Positions 1 through 8,480 of a stretch of DNA of 64,000 nt are shown here, piece by piece. Every line of letters starts with the position of its first letter. Position 1 is the first letter of the stretch. The stretch spans positions 2,770,012 through 2,834,011 of the forward strand of contig NZ_CP046103.1 of the NCBI RefSeq assembly GCF_009707325.1. Direction: 5' to 3'. Source of the stretch: Pseudomonas sp. IB20 (GTDB taxonomy: Bacteria; Pseudomonadota; Gammaproteobacteria; Pseudomonadales; Pseudomonadaceae). The notes under the pieces were generated by a model that made no database searches, was not told the DNA's origin, and saw only the letters and a program-made list of their open reading frames with translations. The translations under genes and the position numbers were made by a program.

Positions 1-1734
1 CAAGGCCTTCAGCTCGTCATCGCTGAGGCTGTGCAGGTTGAGGATGTCGGCGCGGAAAAACAGTGCCTTGTTGGTGTTGTCCCAGATCAGATCATCCACC
101 GGGTAGATTTCCGAGTAGTCCGGCACAAGGATGCGGCACGCGGTGGCGCCGAGGTGTTCGTACACCGCCATGTAGGACTCTTTGCCCATGCCTTCCAGAA
201 TACCGAACAAGGTCGCGGCTTCCTGGGCGTTGGAGTCTTCACCCTGGCCCGAAAAGTCCCACTCGACGAATTCGTAATCCGATTGGGCGCTGAAGAAACG
301 CCACGAGACCACGCCGCTGGAGTCGATAAAGTGCTCGACGAAGTTGTTCGGCTCGGTCACCGCGTGGCCTTCAAAGGTCGGCTGCGGTAAGTCGTTCAAG
401 CCCTCGAAGCTACGGCCCTGGAGCAATTCGGTGAGGCTGCGTTCCAGCGCCACTTCCAGGCTTGGGTGGGCGCCGAACGAGGCAAACACGCCGCCGGTGC
501 GGGGGTTCATCAAGGTCACGCACATCACCGGGAATTCACCACCCAAGGACGCGTCCTTGACCAACACCGGGAAGCCCTGGGCTTCCAGGCCCTGGATACC
601 GGCGAGAATCCCCGGGTATTTGGCCAGCACTTCAACGGGTACGTCGGGCAGTGCGAACTCGCCTTCGATGATCTCGCGCTTGACCGCACGCTCAAAAATC
701 TCCGACAGGCACTGCACCTGGGCTTCGGCCAGGGTATTGCCCGCGCTCATGCCGTTGCTGAGGTAGAGGTTTTCGATCAGGTTGGACGGGAAGTACACCA
801 CTTCGCCGTCGGACTGGCGCACGAACGGCAGCGAAACAATACCGCGCGCTTCATTGCCCGAGTTGGTGTCGTACAGGTGCGAGCCACGCAGTTCGCCATC
901 GCGGTTGTAGATTTTCAGGCAGTAGGCGTCGAGAATTTCAGTCGGCAGCTCGTCTTTGCGCCCCGGCTGGAACCAGCGCTCATCCGGGTAATGCACGAAC
1001 GGCGCGTTGGCCAGCTCCTCACCCCAGAACTGATCGTTGTAGAAGAAGTTGCAGTTGAGCCGTTCGATAAACTCGCCCAATGCCGACGCCAGTGCGCCCT
1101 CCTTGGTCGCGCCCTTGCCATTGGTAAAGCACATCGGCGAGTGTGCATCGCGGATATGCAGCGACCACACGTTAGGCACGATATTGCGCCACGAAGCGAT
1201 TTCAATCTTCATGCCCAGGCCGGCGAGAATGCCCGACATGTTGGCGATGGTCTGCTCCAGCGGCAGGTCCTTGCCCGCAATGTAGGTGCCGGCTTCTGAC
1301 GTGGAGCTTGGCATCAACAGCGCCTGAGCATCGGCGTCGAGGTTTTCGACTTCCTCAATGACAAACTCCGGCCCGGCCTGCACGACTTTCTTCACCGTGC
1401 AGCGGTCGATGGAACGCAGGATGCCCTGTCGGTCCTTGTCGGAAATGTCCGCCGGCAACTCGACCTGGATCTTGAAGATCTGGTTGTAGCGGTTTTCCGG
1501 ATCAACGATGTTGTTCTGCGACAGGCGAATATTGTCCGTAGGGATGTTGCGCGTTTGGCAATACAGCTTCACAAAGTACGCCGCACACAACGCCGACGAA
1601 GCCAGGAAGTAATCGAACGGACCCGGGGCCGAACCGTCGCCTTTGTAGCGAATCGGTTGGTCGGCAATCACCGTGAAGTCATCGAACTTGGCTTCAAGCC
1701 GAAGGTTGTCGAGAAAGTTGACCTTAATTTCCAT
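1..1734 (-). CDS. OsmC/YcaO-domain protein, C-terminus cut by window
   Basis: 578 codons are present from the ATG at 1734 down to base 1 with no stop, so the C-terminus lies outside the window. The N-terminal part (about residues 1-135) reads like an OsmC-type peroxide/thiol domain. From about residue 200 the YcaO core follows, with GKGATKEGALASALGEFIER and AQVQCLSEIFERAVKREI, the ATP-binding helices of YcaO proteins. E. coli YcaO is linked to RimO-dependent S12 methylthiolation; the OsmC-YcaO fusion in pseudomonads has no settled function that I know of. The next gene diverges 123 bp away. The family call is confident, the role is not. Confidence 0.85.
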   Translation of the reverse strand, partial: MEIKVNFLDNLRLEAKFDDFTVIADQPIRYKGDGSAPGPFDYFLASSALCAAYFVKLYCQTRNIPTDNIRLSQNNIVDPENRYNQIFKIQVELPADISDKDRQGILRSIDRCTVKKVVQAGPEFVIEEVENLDADAQALLMPSSTSEAGTYIAGKDLPLEQTIANMSGILAGLGMKIEIASWRNIVPNVWSLHIRDAHSPMCFTNGKGATKEGALASALGEFIERLNCNFFYNDQFWGEELANAPFVHYPDERWFQPGRKDELPTEILDAYCLKIYNRDGELRGSHLYDTNSGNEARGIVSLPFVRQSDGEVVYFPSNLIENLYLSNGMSAGNTLAEAQVQCLSEIFERAVKREIIEGEFALPDVPVEVLAKYPGILAGIQGLEAQGFPVLVKDASLGGEFPVMCVTLMNPRTGGVFASFGAHPSLEVALERSLTELLQGRSFEGLNDLPQPTFEGHAVTEPNNFVEHFIDSSGVVSWRFFSAQSDYEFVEWDFSGQGEDSNAQEAATLFGILEGMGKESYMAVYEHLGATACRILVPDYSEIYPVDDLIWDNTNKALFFRADILNLHSLSDDELKAL

Positions 1735-1857
1735 GCGGGCACACCAGAACGAGCTAAACAAATTGGCCGCCATTATGAAGATTTTCGCCGGGAAGTCTCA
1801 GGGTTTTCCGAATTGCCTGCCGATCGGTGCCTCTTTGCATGCTATGCGGAACAGCCC

Positions 1858-2478
1858 ATGTCCATCACCGATAACCTCCTCGCCTTCACCTTCGCCGCCA
1901 CCCTGCTCACGCTCACGCCCGGGCTCGACACCGCGCTGGTGTTGCGAACCGCCACGGTAGAAGGCAAGCGCCAGGCGCTGCAGGCCACCCTGGGCATCAA
2001 CGCCGGTTGCCTGTTGTGGGGCGCGGCCGTGGCCTTTGGCCTGGGCGCGCTGATCGCGGTGTCGGAGTTGGCGTACAACCTGCTCAAGTACTGCGGCGCC
2101 GCGTACCTGGCGTGGCTGGGACTGAACATGCTGCTGCGCCCGCGCCACTCACTGTCAACGGTTGAGGCCGAAAACAAGCCCAGTGGCAACTGGTTCCTTA
2201 AGGGCATGCTCGGCAATGTGCTGAACCCCAAAGTGGGGATTTTCTACGTGTCGTTTTTGCCGCAATTCATTCCCCAAGGCCATTCGTTGGTTGCCTGGAC
2301 CTTCGGCCTAGTGAGCATTCATGTGGTACTGGGCCTGGCGTGGTCGCTGGTGCTGATTGGCGCCACCCGGCCCCTGTCCGGATTTCTGCGCAAGGAAAAG
2401 GTCATCCGGTGGATGGACCGCACCACCGGCCTGATCTTTGTGTTGTTTGCCGCGCGCTTGGCGTTCAGCAAACGCTAA
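1858..2478 (+). CDS. LysE/RhtB family amino-acid exporter
   Basis: 206-aa inner-membrane protein with about six hydrophobic segments. It opens with the family signature around LTPGLDTALVLRTA and carries GNVLNPKVGIFYVSFLPQF in the middle, both typical of RhtB/LysE exporters of amino acids or homoserine lactone-like compounds. I chose the ATG at 1858 because homology begins there; the frame is open further upstream without family similarity. It diverges from the YcaO gene, and the following gene converges on it with only 3 bp between the stops. The substrate cannot be read from sequence. Confidence 0.88.
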   Translation: MSITDNLLAFTFAATLLTLTPGLDTALVLRTATVEGKRQALQATLGINAGCLLWGAAVAFGLGALIAVSELAYNLLKYCGAAYLAWLGLNMLLRPRHSLSTVEAENKPSGNWFLKGMLGNVLNPKVGIFYVSFLPQFIPQGHSLVAWTFGLVSIHVVLGLAWSLVLIGATRPLSGFLRKEKVIRWMDRTTGLIFVLFAARLAFSKR

Positions 2479-2481
2479 GCC

Positions 2482-3138
2482 TTAGCGCAGGCGAATGGAG
2501 AGTTCGATGTCATCGGCAAACGCCACCGACAAATAGCCATTCGCAGGATCACGCACGCGCGCCAGGTATTGCGGGCAGTAGTCGGTGTTGTCAGCCACCA
2601 CCAGCGCGCCGGCGCGCAGGTGGTTTTCCACCAGGTTCAGCACATCGCCATACAGGGCCTTGGCGCCGTCCAGCAGCAGCAAGTCGACCGCTTCCGGCAT
2701 GTCTGTGGCCAGGGTGACCAGTGCATCGCCTTCACGAATGTCGATCAGGTCGTTCACGCCGCCTTCAATGAAATGCTTGCGCGCCAGTGCGATCTTCGAG
2801 GGCTCGAACTCACTGCCAATCAACACGCCGCCACCGTTGTCGCGCAGCGCGGCGGCCAGGAACAACGTGGACAGACCGAACGAGGTGCCAAACTCGACAA
2901 TCGCCCGCGCCTTACTGCTGCGCGCCAGCATGTAGAGCAAGTGGCCGGTGTCGCGGGAGACCGGCAGCCACAGGTCTTTGAGCATCGTGTAGAGCTCAAG
3001 GTAGTCGGTTTTGCTGTGCATCATCCGCTCGCGTTCTTCACGCGATACGCTGCTGATGAGCGGGCTGGTCGCCGCGCCGGCTTGTGCGTAAAGGCGTTCG
3101 ATCAAGGGCGCCAGTGGCGCAGAGGTCAGGGTTGCCAT
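2482..3138 (-). CDS. Class I SAM-dependent O-methyltransferase
   Basis: 218 aa, the usual size of bacterial catechol-type O-methyltransferases. The SAM-binding motif I is IVEFGTSFGLSTLFLAAAL at about residues 80-98. An acidic residue follows in GSEFEP (motif II), and LLLLDGAKALY provides the metal or substrate loop. It is transcribed divergently from a TetR regulator across a 126-bp gap with two copies of one palindrome, so it is the likely regulated target. The substrate is unknown. There is no signal peptide, so it is cytoplasmic. Confidence 0.85.
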   Translation of the reverse strand: MATLTSAPLAPLIERLYAQAGAATSPLISSVSREERERMMHSKTDYLELYTMLKDLWLPVSRDTGHLLYMLARSSKARAIVEFGTSFGLSTLFLAAALRDNGGGVLIGSEFEPSKIALARKHFIEGGVNDLIDIREGDALVTLATDMPEAVDLLLLDGAKALYGDVLNLVENHLRAGALVVADNTDYCPQYLARVRDPANGYLSVAFADDIELSIRLR

Positions 3139-3181
3139 GATTGATTTCCGTCAGGTTGAGGCTAAGCTGGCTGGGGCTAGG

Positions 3182-3228
3182 ATGCGACTAATTCGTCGCA
3201 TTAAAAGTATGCGAGTGATTCCTCGCAT
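3182..3228. promoter_or_regulatory. Twin palindromic operator between methyltransferase and tetR
   Basis: Two palindromes of the same design lie in tandem: ATGCGAC-taattc-GTCGCAT (3182-3201) and ATGCGAG-tgattc-CTCGCAT (3209-3228). Their starts are 27 bp apart. Shared core: ATGCGA N8 TCGCAT. Placement between the divergent methyltransferase and TetR genes makes this the likely TetR operator, controlling both. The palindromes are seen directly; the regulator assignment is inferred. Confidence 0.7.
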
Positions 3229-3264
3229 TCGCTATTCGCGTTAGCCCCGCCGCTGGAGCTCCTG

Positions 3265-3897
3265 ATGACAACCCGGCAGACCGTCCGTATTTCCTCACGC
3301 AAGCAACCACAGCAGGCGCGTTCCACTGAGCTGGTGGCCGCGATCCTGCAAGCGGCTATTCAGGTTTTGGCCAAGGAAGGCGCCACCCGGTTCACCACCG
3401 CGCGGGTGGCGGAAAAGGCCGGCGTGAGTGTGGGTTCGGTGTATCAATACTTCCCCAACAAGGCCGCGATCCTGTTTCGTTTGCAGAGCGATGAGTGGCA
3501 GCAGACCACGCAGATGCTGCGTAACATTCTGGATAAAACCGACGTGCCGCCGCTGCAGCGCCTGCGCACCCTGGTGCATGCGTTTATCCATTCCGAATGC
3601 GAGGAAGCGCAGATGCGTGTGGCGCTGAACGACGCCGCGCCGTTGTACCGGGATGCGCCCGAAGCCGTGGAAGTCCGCGCGGCGGGCCAGCAGGCCTTTG
3701 AGACCTTCATGCTGGAATTGCTGCCGCAAGTGCCTGAGCCAACCCGCGCGCTGGCCTGTGACTTGATCCTGACCACGCTCAGTTCGGTGGGTAAGGATTT
3801 TTCCGGCAGCCCGCGTACCGCCGCCGAAATAGCTATTTACGCCGACGGAATGGCTGATATGTTTCGCGCCTACGTGAACGCGCTCAATCACCTGTAA
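3265..3897 (+). CDS. TetR/AcrR family transcriptional regulator
   Basis: 210 aa. The N-terminal HTH (about residues 20-65) reads FTTARVAEKAGVSVGSVYQYFPNKAAIL, the canonical TetR DNA-binding signature. The C-terminal half is a helical ligand domain of the AcrR-C type (YRDAPEAVEVRAAGQQAFETF). It diverges from the methyltransferase gene, with the twin palindrome between them, which suggests autoregulation and control of the methyltransferase. The inducer is unknown. Confidence 0.9.
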   Translation: MTTRQTVRISSRKQPQQARSTELVAAILQAAIQVLAKEGATRFTTARVAEKAGVSVGSVYQYFPNKAAILFRLQSDEWQQTTQMLRNILDKTDVPPLQRLRTLVHAFIHSECEEAQMRVALNDAAPLYRDAPEAVEVRAAGQQAFETFMLELLPQVPEPTRALACDLILTTLSSVGKDFSGSPRTAAEIAIYADGMADMFRAYVNALNHL

Positions 3898-3925
3898 AGC
3901 ACTCATCTCCAGCAAAGGAATGCAC

Positions 3926-4732
3926 ATGAACTTCTTCAAAAAGCTGTTCGGCGCAGCCAAAAAGCCCGAAACCGAAGCGGCCCTGCCGACGCCGGTTGAC
4001 CCGGTTGAAACCCCAGCGGATTCCGCCAATACGGCCGCCCGAATTGCCAGCGAAGCATGCCTGGACCGGCATTGGCAGGCCGTGGGCACTGTGGAGCGTG
4101 ACGTGCTGACATACATGATCAGCCCAAGCTTCACCGGCGGCCCTCACTGGCCGTCCACCCGCCAGGCCTACCGCGTGGTGCGCCGTGACGGCGCCATCAT
4201 TCTCGCCACCGAGGGCCTGTCTGACCCCTTCGACGATGCCGAAGGACTGGGCAATGGGTTCGAAATGGAACTGTTCCTGGAAACCGCAGACATCCCCAAC
4301 GACGCGCGTGGCGAGCTGGGTGATGTCGACCCTTTACGCCGTAGCTGGGCGTTCGAACTGATCGAACACGTGGCCAAAACCGTGGCTAATGCAGGCGGCA
4401 TCACGCATCAGTTGGACAACCATGGCGTACTGTCCCTGGAACTGCCGGGGTTCAGCCTGTCGCACCAGATGAGCGAGCAAGTGCCTAAGTTGTTCGTCAC
4501 CGACGACGATGCCGCCGGCGTGCTGCTCGGCGGGCCGGAACCCGACTTCCCGACCCGCCTGGAAGACATGCCGCTGTCGCCCGTGCGCCTGGTACCGGTG
4601 GTGTTGATCACTGCGTCGGAGCTCGAGTACGTGCGTTCCGGTGGGCGTGCGGCGCGGGAAGATCTGGTCGAGCGGTTGAAGGCCGCAGGTGTGGGCCATA
4701 CCAGCAGCCTGTATCGCGCAAGCGTGGTGTGA
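3926..4732 (+). CDS. Suppressor-of-fused-like (SUFU) domain protein, tentative
   Basis: 268 aa, cytoplasmic, no membrane segment. It has an alanine/proline-rich lysine-bearing N-terminus (MNFFKKLFGAAKKPE) and a C-terminal stretch VVLITASELEYVRSGGRAAREDLVERL that resembles the end of bacterial SUFU-domain proteins. Two ATGs are available (3920, 3926). AAAGGA at 3914-3919 is correctly spaced only for the second, so I start there. It follows tetR by 28 bp and may be co-transcribed. Bacterial SUFU proteins are often immunity or stress proteins, but nothing here shows a role. The family assignment is only moderately certain. Confidence 0.5.
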   Translation: MNFFKKLFGAAKKPETEAALPTPVDPVETPADSANTAARIASEACLDRHWQAVGTVERDVLTYMISPSFTGGPHWPSTRQAYRVVRRDGAIILATEGLSDPFDDAEGLGNGFEMELFLETADIPNDARGELGDVDPLRRSWAFELIEHVAKTVANAGGITHQLDNHGVLSLELPGFSLSHQMSEQVPKLFVTDDDAAGVLLGGPEPDFPTRLEDMPLSPVRLVPVVLITASELEYVRSGGRAAREDLVERLKAAGVGHTSSLYRASVV

Positions 4733-5038
4733 ACGGTCGTTGTGTCGACGCGTTGATTGTTTAACAAAGCCATAACTGAAGGTTCACAAACGGCGATTGA
4801 ACGCACCTGCGCACGATGGGAGCATCGGCGACCATGATTTCACGCCCATGCTTGATCCGTCGTCACCTGCTTCCCTCCTTCGCGAAGGTGCAGGCGCGTT
4901 CCTGCGAAAATCCTCTGTTCAATATCATCCTGGCCTTCTGGGCGCTGTGGCATTGCCGTCATGCGCGCCCGCCCGATGCGCGCTTCTGATTAAGTCGAAA
5001 TTGCCTGCCCGGCATTCATTTATCAGAAGGATCATCCC
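4733..5038. other. Gene-free gap before the oxidoreductase
   Basis: 306 bp without a convincing gene. The short open frame at about 4797 has no ribosome-binding site or family likeness. The final 40 bp are AT-richer and include TCAGAAGGATCATCCC, whose AGAAGGA is the ribosome-binding site of the oxidoreductase at 5039. The promoter presumably lies here, but I see no clear -35/-10 or operator. Confidence 0.5.
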
Positions 5039-6352
5039 ATGACCGCCGCTATGCGCCCTGTCATCGGTGCTGCCCAGCGCAGCGCTTCGTATTACACCGC
5101 CAGCCTCAACGACGCCACCCAGTACCCAACGTTGCAAGGCCAGGTCAGCGTTGACGTGGTGATTATCGGTGGCGGTTTTACCGGCGTTGCCAGCGCCGTC
5201 GAGTTGGCTGAACGCGGGCTCAAGGTCGCGATTGTCGAGACTAACCGTATCGGCTGGGGCGCCAGCGGGCGCAATGGCGGGCAAGTCACCGGCAGCCTGT
5301 CGGGCGACGAGGCCATGCGCGCGCAAATGCGCAGCCGCCTGGGCGATGACGTGGACGATTTTATCTGGCACCTGCGCTGGCGCGGCCACGACATCATCGA
5401 GCAACGCGTCAGCAAGTACGCGATTGACTGTGACCTCAAGCACGGCCACTTGCATACCGCGATGAAACCCTCGCACATGACCGAGCTGCGCGCCTTTCAC
5501 GATGAAGCGCAACGGCGTGGCATGGGCGATCAAGTCAGCCTGCTCGATGAGGCCGCTGTGCGCCAGCATCTGGACAGCCCGCTGTACCTAGGCGCGCTAA
5601 AAAATACGCGCAACCTGCACCTGCACCCGCTCAACCTGTGCCTGGGTGAAGCACGCGCGGCGCAGAGCCTGGGTGCGCTGATTTTCGAAAACTGCGAAGT
5701 GCTCGACATCGTGCATGGCGATCGGCCTGCGGTAATCACCGCCCAGGGCCGCATCGATGCGCGCCAGGTGCTGCTGGCCGGCGACGTGTACCACAAGCTC
5801 GAAGCCAAACAGCTCAAGGGCAAGATTTTCCCGGCCATGGGCGGCATCGTCACCACCGCGCCGCTGGGCGAACTGGCACGCCAGATCAACCCGCACGACC
5901 TGGCGGTGTACGACTGCCGGTTTGTGCTCGATTACTACCGCCTGACGGGCGACGCACGCTTGCTGTTTGGTGGCGGCGCCAACTATTCCGGGCGCGATTC
6001 ACGCGACATCGCAGCGGAGTTGCGCCCGTGCATCGAACGCACATTCCCGGCGCTGAAGGGCGTGGACATCGAGTTCCAATGGAGCTGCGCGATGGGCATT
6101 GTAATGAATCGCATCCCGCAGCTGGGCAAGCTGTCGGACAACGTCTGGTACTGCCAGGGTTACTCCGGGCACGGCATCGCCACCAGCCACATCATGGGCG
6201 AAATCATGGCTGAGGCGCTGACCGGCACCCTGGAAAAGTTCGACACTTTTGCCGGGTGCAAACACATCAAGGTGCCGCTGGGCGATGTGTTCGGCAACCC
6301 GATGCTGGCCGTGGGGATGTGGTACTACCAGATGCTCGAGAAGCTGCGTTGA
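5039..6352 (+). CDS. FAD-dependent amine oxidoreductase (DAO/PuuB-like)
   Basis: 437 aa. The FAD Rossmann motif VVIIGGGFTGVASAVELAERG sits at about residues 38-58, followed by GWGASGRNGGQVTGS, the typical flavin-contact stretch of gamma-glutamylputrescine oxidase-like (PuuB/OrdL) enzymes. The C-terminus has YCQGYSGHGIATSHIMGE, also family-typical. These enzymes oxidise amines or N-substituted amino acids to aldehyde and hydrogen peroxide. The start is supported by AGAAGGA 7-8 nt upstream. An isochorismatase-like hydrolase and a stub of another oxidoreductase follow on the same strand, suggesting a former amine catabolism cluster. The exact substrate is not visible. Confidence 0.85.
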   Translation: MTAAMRPVIGAAQRSASYYTASLNDATQYPTLQGQVSVDVVIIGGGFTGVASAVELAERGLKVAIVETNRIGWGASGRNGGQVTGSLSGDEAMRAQMRSRLGDDVDDFIWHLRWRGHDIIEQRVSKYAIDCDLKHGHLHTAMKPSHMTELRAFHDEAQRRGMGDQVSLLDEAAVRQHLDSPLYLGALKNTRNLHLHPLNLCLGEARAAQSLGALIFENCEVLDIVHGDRPAVITAQGRIDARQVLLAGDVYHKLEAKQLKGKIFPAMGGIVTTAPLGELARQINPHDLAVYDCRFVLDYYRLTGDARLLFGGGANYSGRDSRDIAAELRPCIERTFPALKGVDIEFQWSCAMGIVMNRIPQLGKLSDNVWYCQGYSGHGIATSHIMGEIMAEALTGTLEKFDTFAGCKHIKVPLGDVFGNPMLAVGMWYYQMLEKLR

Positions 6353-6364
6353 CGGGCAGTCAAA

Positions 6365-6389
6365 CGGTGCGCCACGCCATGGCGCACCG
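6365..6389 (+). terminator. Perfect 10-bp hairpin, no U-tract
   Basis: CGGTGCGCCA (6365-6374), a 5-nt loop, then TGGCGCACCG (6380-6389), between the oxidoreductase and the hydrolase. The stem is very strong but no T-run follows, so it could stabilise the upstream transcript or act as a partial or rho-assisted terminator rather than a classic intrinsic one. Confidence 0.5.
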
Positions 6390-6412
6390 GCTATCCGGTT
6401 CAAAGCCGTAGC

Positions 6413-6976
6413 ATGGAACCGTTAGCGACAAATGCAGCGCTGGTGATCATCGACATGCAGCAAGGCATGAACGACCCGAAGCTTGGGCGTCGCAACAACC
6501 CGGATGCCGAACAGCACATCCAGCAGCTTCTGAACGCCTGGCGGCAGGCTCAACGCCCGGTCATCCATGTGCGGCACATATCGCGCACTCCCGGCTCGGT
6601 ATTTTGGCCGGGCCAGCCAGGCTGCGAATTCCAGCAAGCGCTGGCGCCGCTCAAGCATGAACACGTGGTGGAAAAAAACGTTCCGGATGCATTCACCGCC
6701 ACCGGCCTGGAACGCTGGCTGCACATGCGTTCGATCAAGCAACTGGTGATCGTTGGGGTGATCACCAACAACTCCGTGGAATCTACGGCGCGTTCCGGCG
6801 GCAACTTGGGCTTTGACGTGATCGTGGCCGGGGACGCCTGCTACACCTTTGATCAAACCGATTTGTCGGGGCGGCTCTGGCCTGCCGAGGATGTGCATGC
6901 GCTGTCCCTGAGTAACTTGGCGATGGACTACGCCAGGGTCGTCGACACGGCGCAACTGTTGGCGGTTGGAGATTGA
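6413..6976 (+). CDS. Isochorismatase-family cysteine hydrolase
   Basis: 187 aa. The catalytic Asp is in ALVIIDMQQGM near residue 14, the Lys in EHVVEKNVPDAF near residue 88. The nucleophile region IVGVITNNSVESTAR shows Asn-Ser where many relatives carry Cys (GVxTxxCV), so the usual Cys is not obvious. That could mean a divergent active site or loss of activity. Nicotinamidase, isochorismatase and carbamoylsarcosine hydrolase activities are all known in this fold. It lies 60 bp after the oxidoreductase and 1 bp before a truncated second oxidoreductase. Confidence 0.78.
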   Translation: MEPLATNAALVIIDMQQGMNDPKLGRRNNPDAEQHIQQLLNAWRQAQRPVIHVRHISRTPGSVFWPGQPGCEFQQALAPLKHEHVVEKNVPDAFTATGLERWLHMRSIKQLVIVGVITNNSVESTARSGGNLGFDVIVAGDACYTFDQTDLSGRLWPAEDVHALSLSNLAMDYARVVDTAQLLAVGD

Positions 6977-6977
6977 G

Positions 6978-7052
6978 ATGGGCCAACACATCGTGGTCAT
7001 CGGCGCCGGCATAGTGGGTGCGTCACTGGCCTATCACACCACCAGTATTTGA
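6978..7052 (+). pseudogene. Stub of an FAD-dependent oxidoreductase (first ~20 codons only)
   Basis: Starting 1 bp after the hydrolase stop, MGQHIVVIGAGIVGASLAYH is the perfect N-terminal Rossmann motif (GxGxxG) of a DAO-family oxidoreductase. Then TTSI and a stop appear. The remaining 350 or more codons are absent; the sequence passes directly into the 3' end of the opposite-strand NUDIX gene. This is a deletion scar, or a misjoin. The breakpoint lies near 7037-7046, where ACCACC could be microhomology. Confidence 0.75.
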
Positions 7053-7471
7053 GACAGGTCCTGCGGCCATACCGTATCGGTGGTTGAGCGCAATTGGTCT
7101 GCGGTCCACCAATGGTGATCGGCCATGACCAAGGCCTCTTCCTGCGTCCATTCGTCTCTTGAAAGCACGGTATTGGGCGCCTGCACGACAAAGAACTGCT
7201 CAATCGCCAACACGGTTTCGCCACTGGGCAGCATCAGCGGAAAACTGCGCTCTGCCACAGAGGCTTGAACAGCGCTGAGCACAATGCCGGTCTCCTCGCG
7301 CAATTCACGTAGGGCCGCCGCGTGAAAGCTTTCGCCCTCCTCGACGCCGCCACCCGGCGTGGCCCAGTAATTTTTGCCGGCCAATGCACCGTCCTTATGC
7401 ACGAACCTGAAAAGCAGGACGTCGCCAGCGGGGTTGATCACCAGTAATCGGGAAGCCTTTCGTTCACGCAT
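7034..7471 (-). CDS. NUDIX hydrolase, C-terminus probably clipped
   Basis: 145 aa from the ATG at 7471. The complete Nudix box GGVEEGESFHAAALRELREE (then TGI), about residues 40-62, fits GX5EX7REUXEEXGU, so it should bind Mg2+ and hydrolyse a nucleoside diphosphate derivative. The C-terminus WPQDLSQILVV then stop falls inside the scar with the oxidoreductase stub; relatives usually run several residues further, so the last residues may be foreign. The start overlaps the end of the upstream VOC gene by 8 bp, implying translational coupling. Substrate unknown. Confidence 0.82.
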   Translation of the reverse strand: MRERKASRLLVINPAGDVLLFRFVHKDGALAGKNYWATPGGGVEEGESFHAAALRELREETGIVLSAVQASVAERSFPLMLPSGETVLAIEQFFVVQAPNTVLSRDEWTQEEALVMADHHWWTADQLRSTTDTVWPQDLSQILVV

Positions 7472-7919
7472 TTGACGTTGTTCCTTTTTGAAAAGCGTTA
7501 CTCTCGCGTTCACCCAGCCGCTCAACCAGCCGCACCAGATAACCATCCGGGTCCTGCACCAGGAACTCGCGCTGGCCGACCTCGATTTCGCCCGCCCTGT
7601 ACCACACGTCTTTGCTTGCCTTGAACAAGGGATACGCCGCAGCGCCAAGCCGCTGAATAACCGCGAGTACGGCCGCTACGTCGATTTGCAGGTTCATACC
7701 GCGCCCAAACGGCCGCTCCAGCGCGCCGGTTTGCCATTGATTGGCGAGCGGGTCGACTTGCTCAAGCATCACCTGCGCGCCCTCCAGATCGAGGTAGGCG
7801 AACCCGTCCTCCAGGCGTTGATAGGCAACCTTGAAACCCAAGAGCGCCACCCAGAATTCCAGGCTCTTATTCAGGTTCGTGACCATCAGCTCTGGGACGA
7901 GTTTATTTCGTTGCATCAT
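7464..7919 (-). CDS. VOC-family (glyoxalase/bleomycin-resistance-like) protein
   Basis: 151 aa with one VOC double module: VPELMVTNLNKSLEFWVALLGFKV at the start, GRGMNLQIDV in the middle, and REFLVQDPDGYLVRLVERLG near the end, the arrangement of bleomycin-binding and glyoxalase-like proteins. The DPDG(Y)xxR tail is family-typical. It is followed by, and overlaps by 8 bp, the NUDIX gene, so the two are probably one unit. Binding or detoxification of a small electrophile is possible; no specific ligand can be named. Confidence 0.82.
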   Translation of the reverse strand: MMQRNKLVPELMVTNLNKSLEFWVALLGFKVAYQRLEDGFAYLDLEGAQVMLEQVDPLANQWQTGALERPFGRGMNLQIDVAAVLAVIQRLGAAAYPLFKASKDVWYRAGEIEVGQREFLVQDPDGYLVRLVERLGERESNAFQKGTTSNA

Positions 7920-7939
7920 GCGCTTGCTTCCATTGCGGG

Positions 7940-8371
7940 TTAACGGCTGATCAACTGTGCGATTTTCTTACGCAGGTCGCCGTGCTGTTCTTCAGCGTAG
8001 GGTGTAGCGGTTTTCCAGTCGTAGAACCAGACGGGCATCTTACGTTTGTCGGCCGGTTCCGAGGCGTAGCGAGGGAAAATGTGGCAGTGCAGTTCCGGCT
8101 CGGAGTTGCCCAGAATCTCATAGTTCATGCGCAGCGCGCCGGTCGCCTCTAGCACGGCGTCGCCCAGGCGGGCCATGTCGAGCAGGTAGGTTGCCGTGGC
8201 ATCGCTGTCCAGGTCGTTCAAGCTGGCGACTACAGGGTCAGGCAGCAGCAGGCAGTAACCCGGTAGAAACTGCACGTCGCCCATCACTGCCCAGCCTGAC
8301 GCCATGCGGCAAATGACTTTATCGTTGGCGCCGTTGCGGGCCAGTTCTACGCGCTGCGTAATCAATGACAT
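7940..8371 (-). CDS. HIT-family hydrolase
   Basis: 143 aa histidine-triad protein. The active-site strand reads SEPELHCHIFPRY at about residues 90-102, giving two of the histidines of the HxHxHxx motif in the spacing used by the subgroup that ends in HxHxxPR. HIT proteins hydrolyse or transfer nucleoside monophosphates from phosphoramidate or dinucleoside polyphosphate substrates. It lies 20 bp upstream of the VOC gene on the same strand, so HIT-VOC-NUDIX may be an operon with nucleotide-hygiene activities at both ends. Confidence 0.8.
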   Translation of the reverse strand: MSLITQRVELARNGANDKVICRMASGWAVMGDVQFLPGYCLLLPDPVVASLNDLDSDATATYLLDMARLGDAVLEATGALRMNYEILGNSEPELHCHIFPRYASEPADKRKMPVWFYDWKTATPYAEEQHGDLRKKIAQLISR

Positions 8372-8480
8372 CCTTCGTCCTTAATGATGACGTTCAACTC
8401 AGGGAAACAAACATAACGTTGTTTCGCCCAGCGAAGCCAGGTTAACTGAGTTCACCCCTTGAGCCAGGAGACATTGACCG

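Noticed and set aside
4930..4960. Possible sigma-54 promoter (TGGCATTGCCGTCATGC)
   Set aside because: GG and GC elements are two bases too far apart for the -24/-12 consensus.
4797..5042. Small ORF in the gap before the oxidoreductase
   Set aside because: No ribosome-binding site, no family likeness, and it runs into the next gene's leader.
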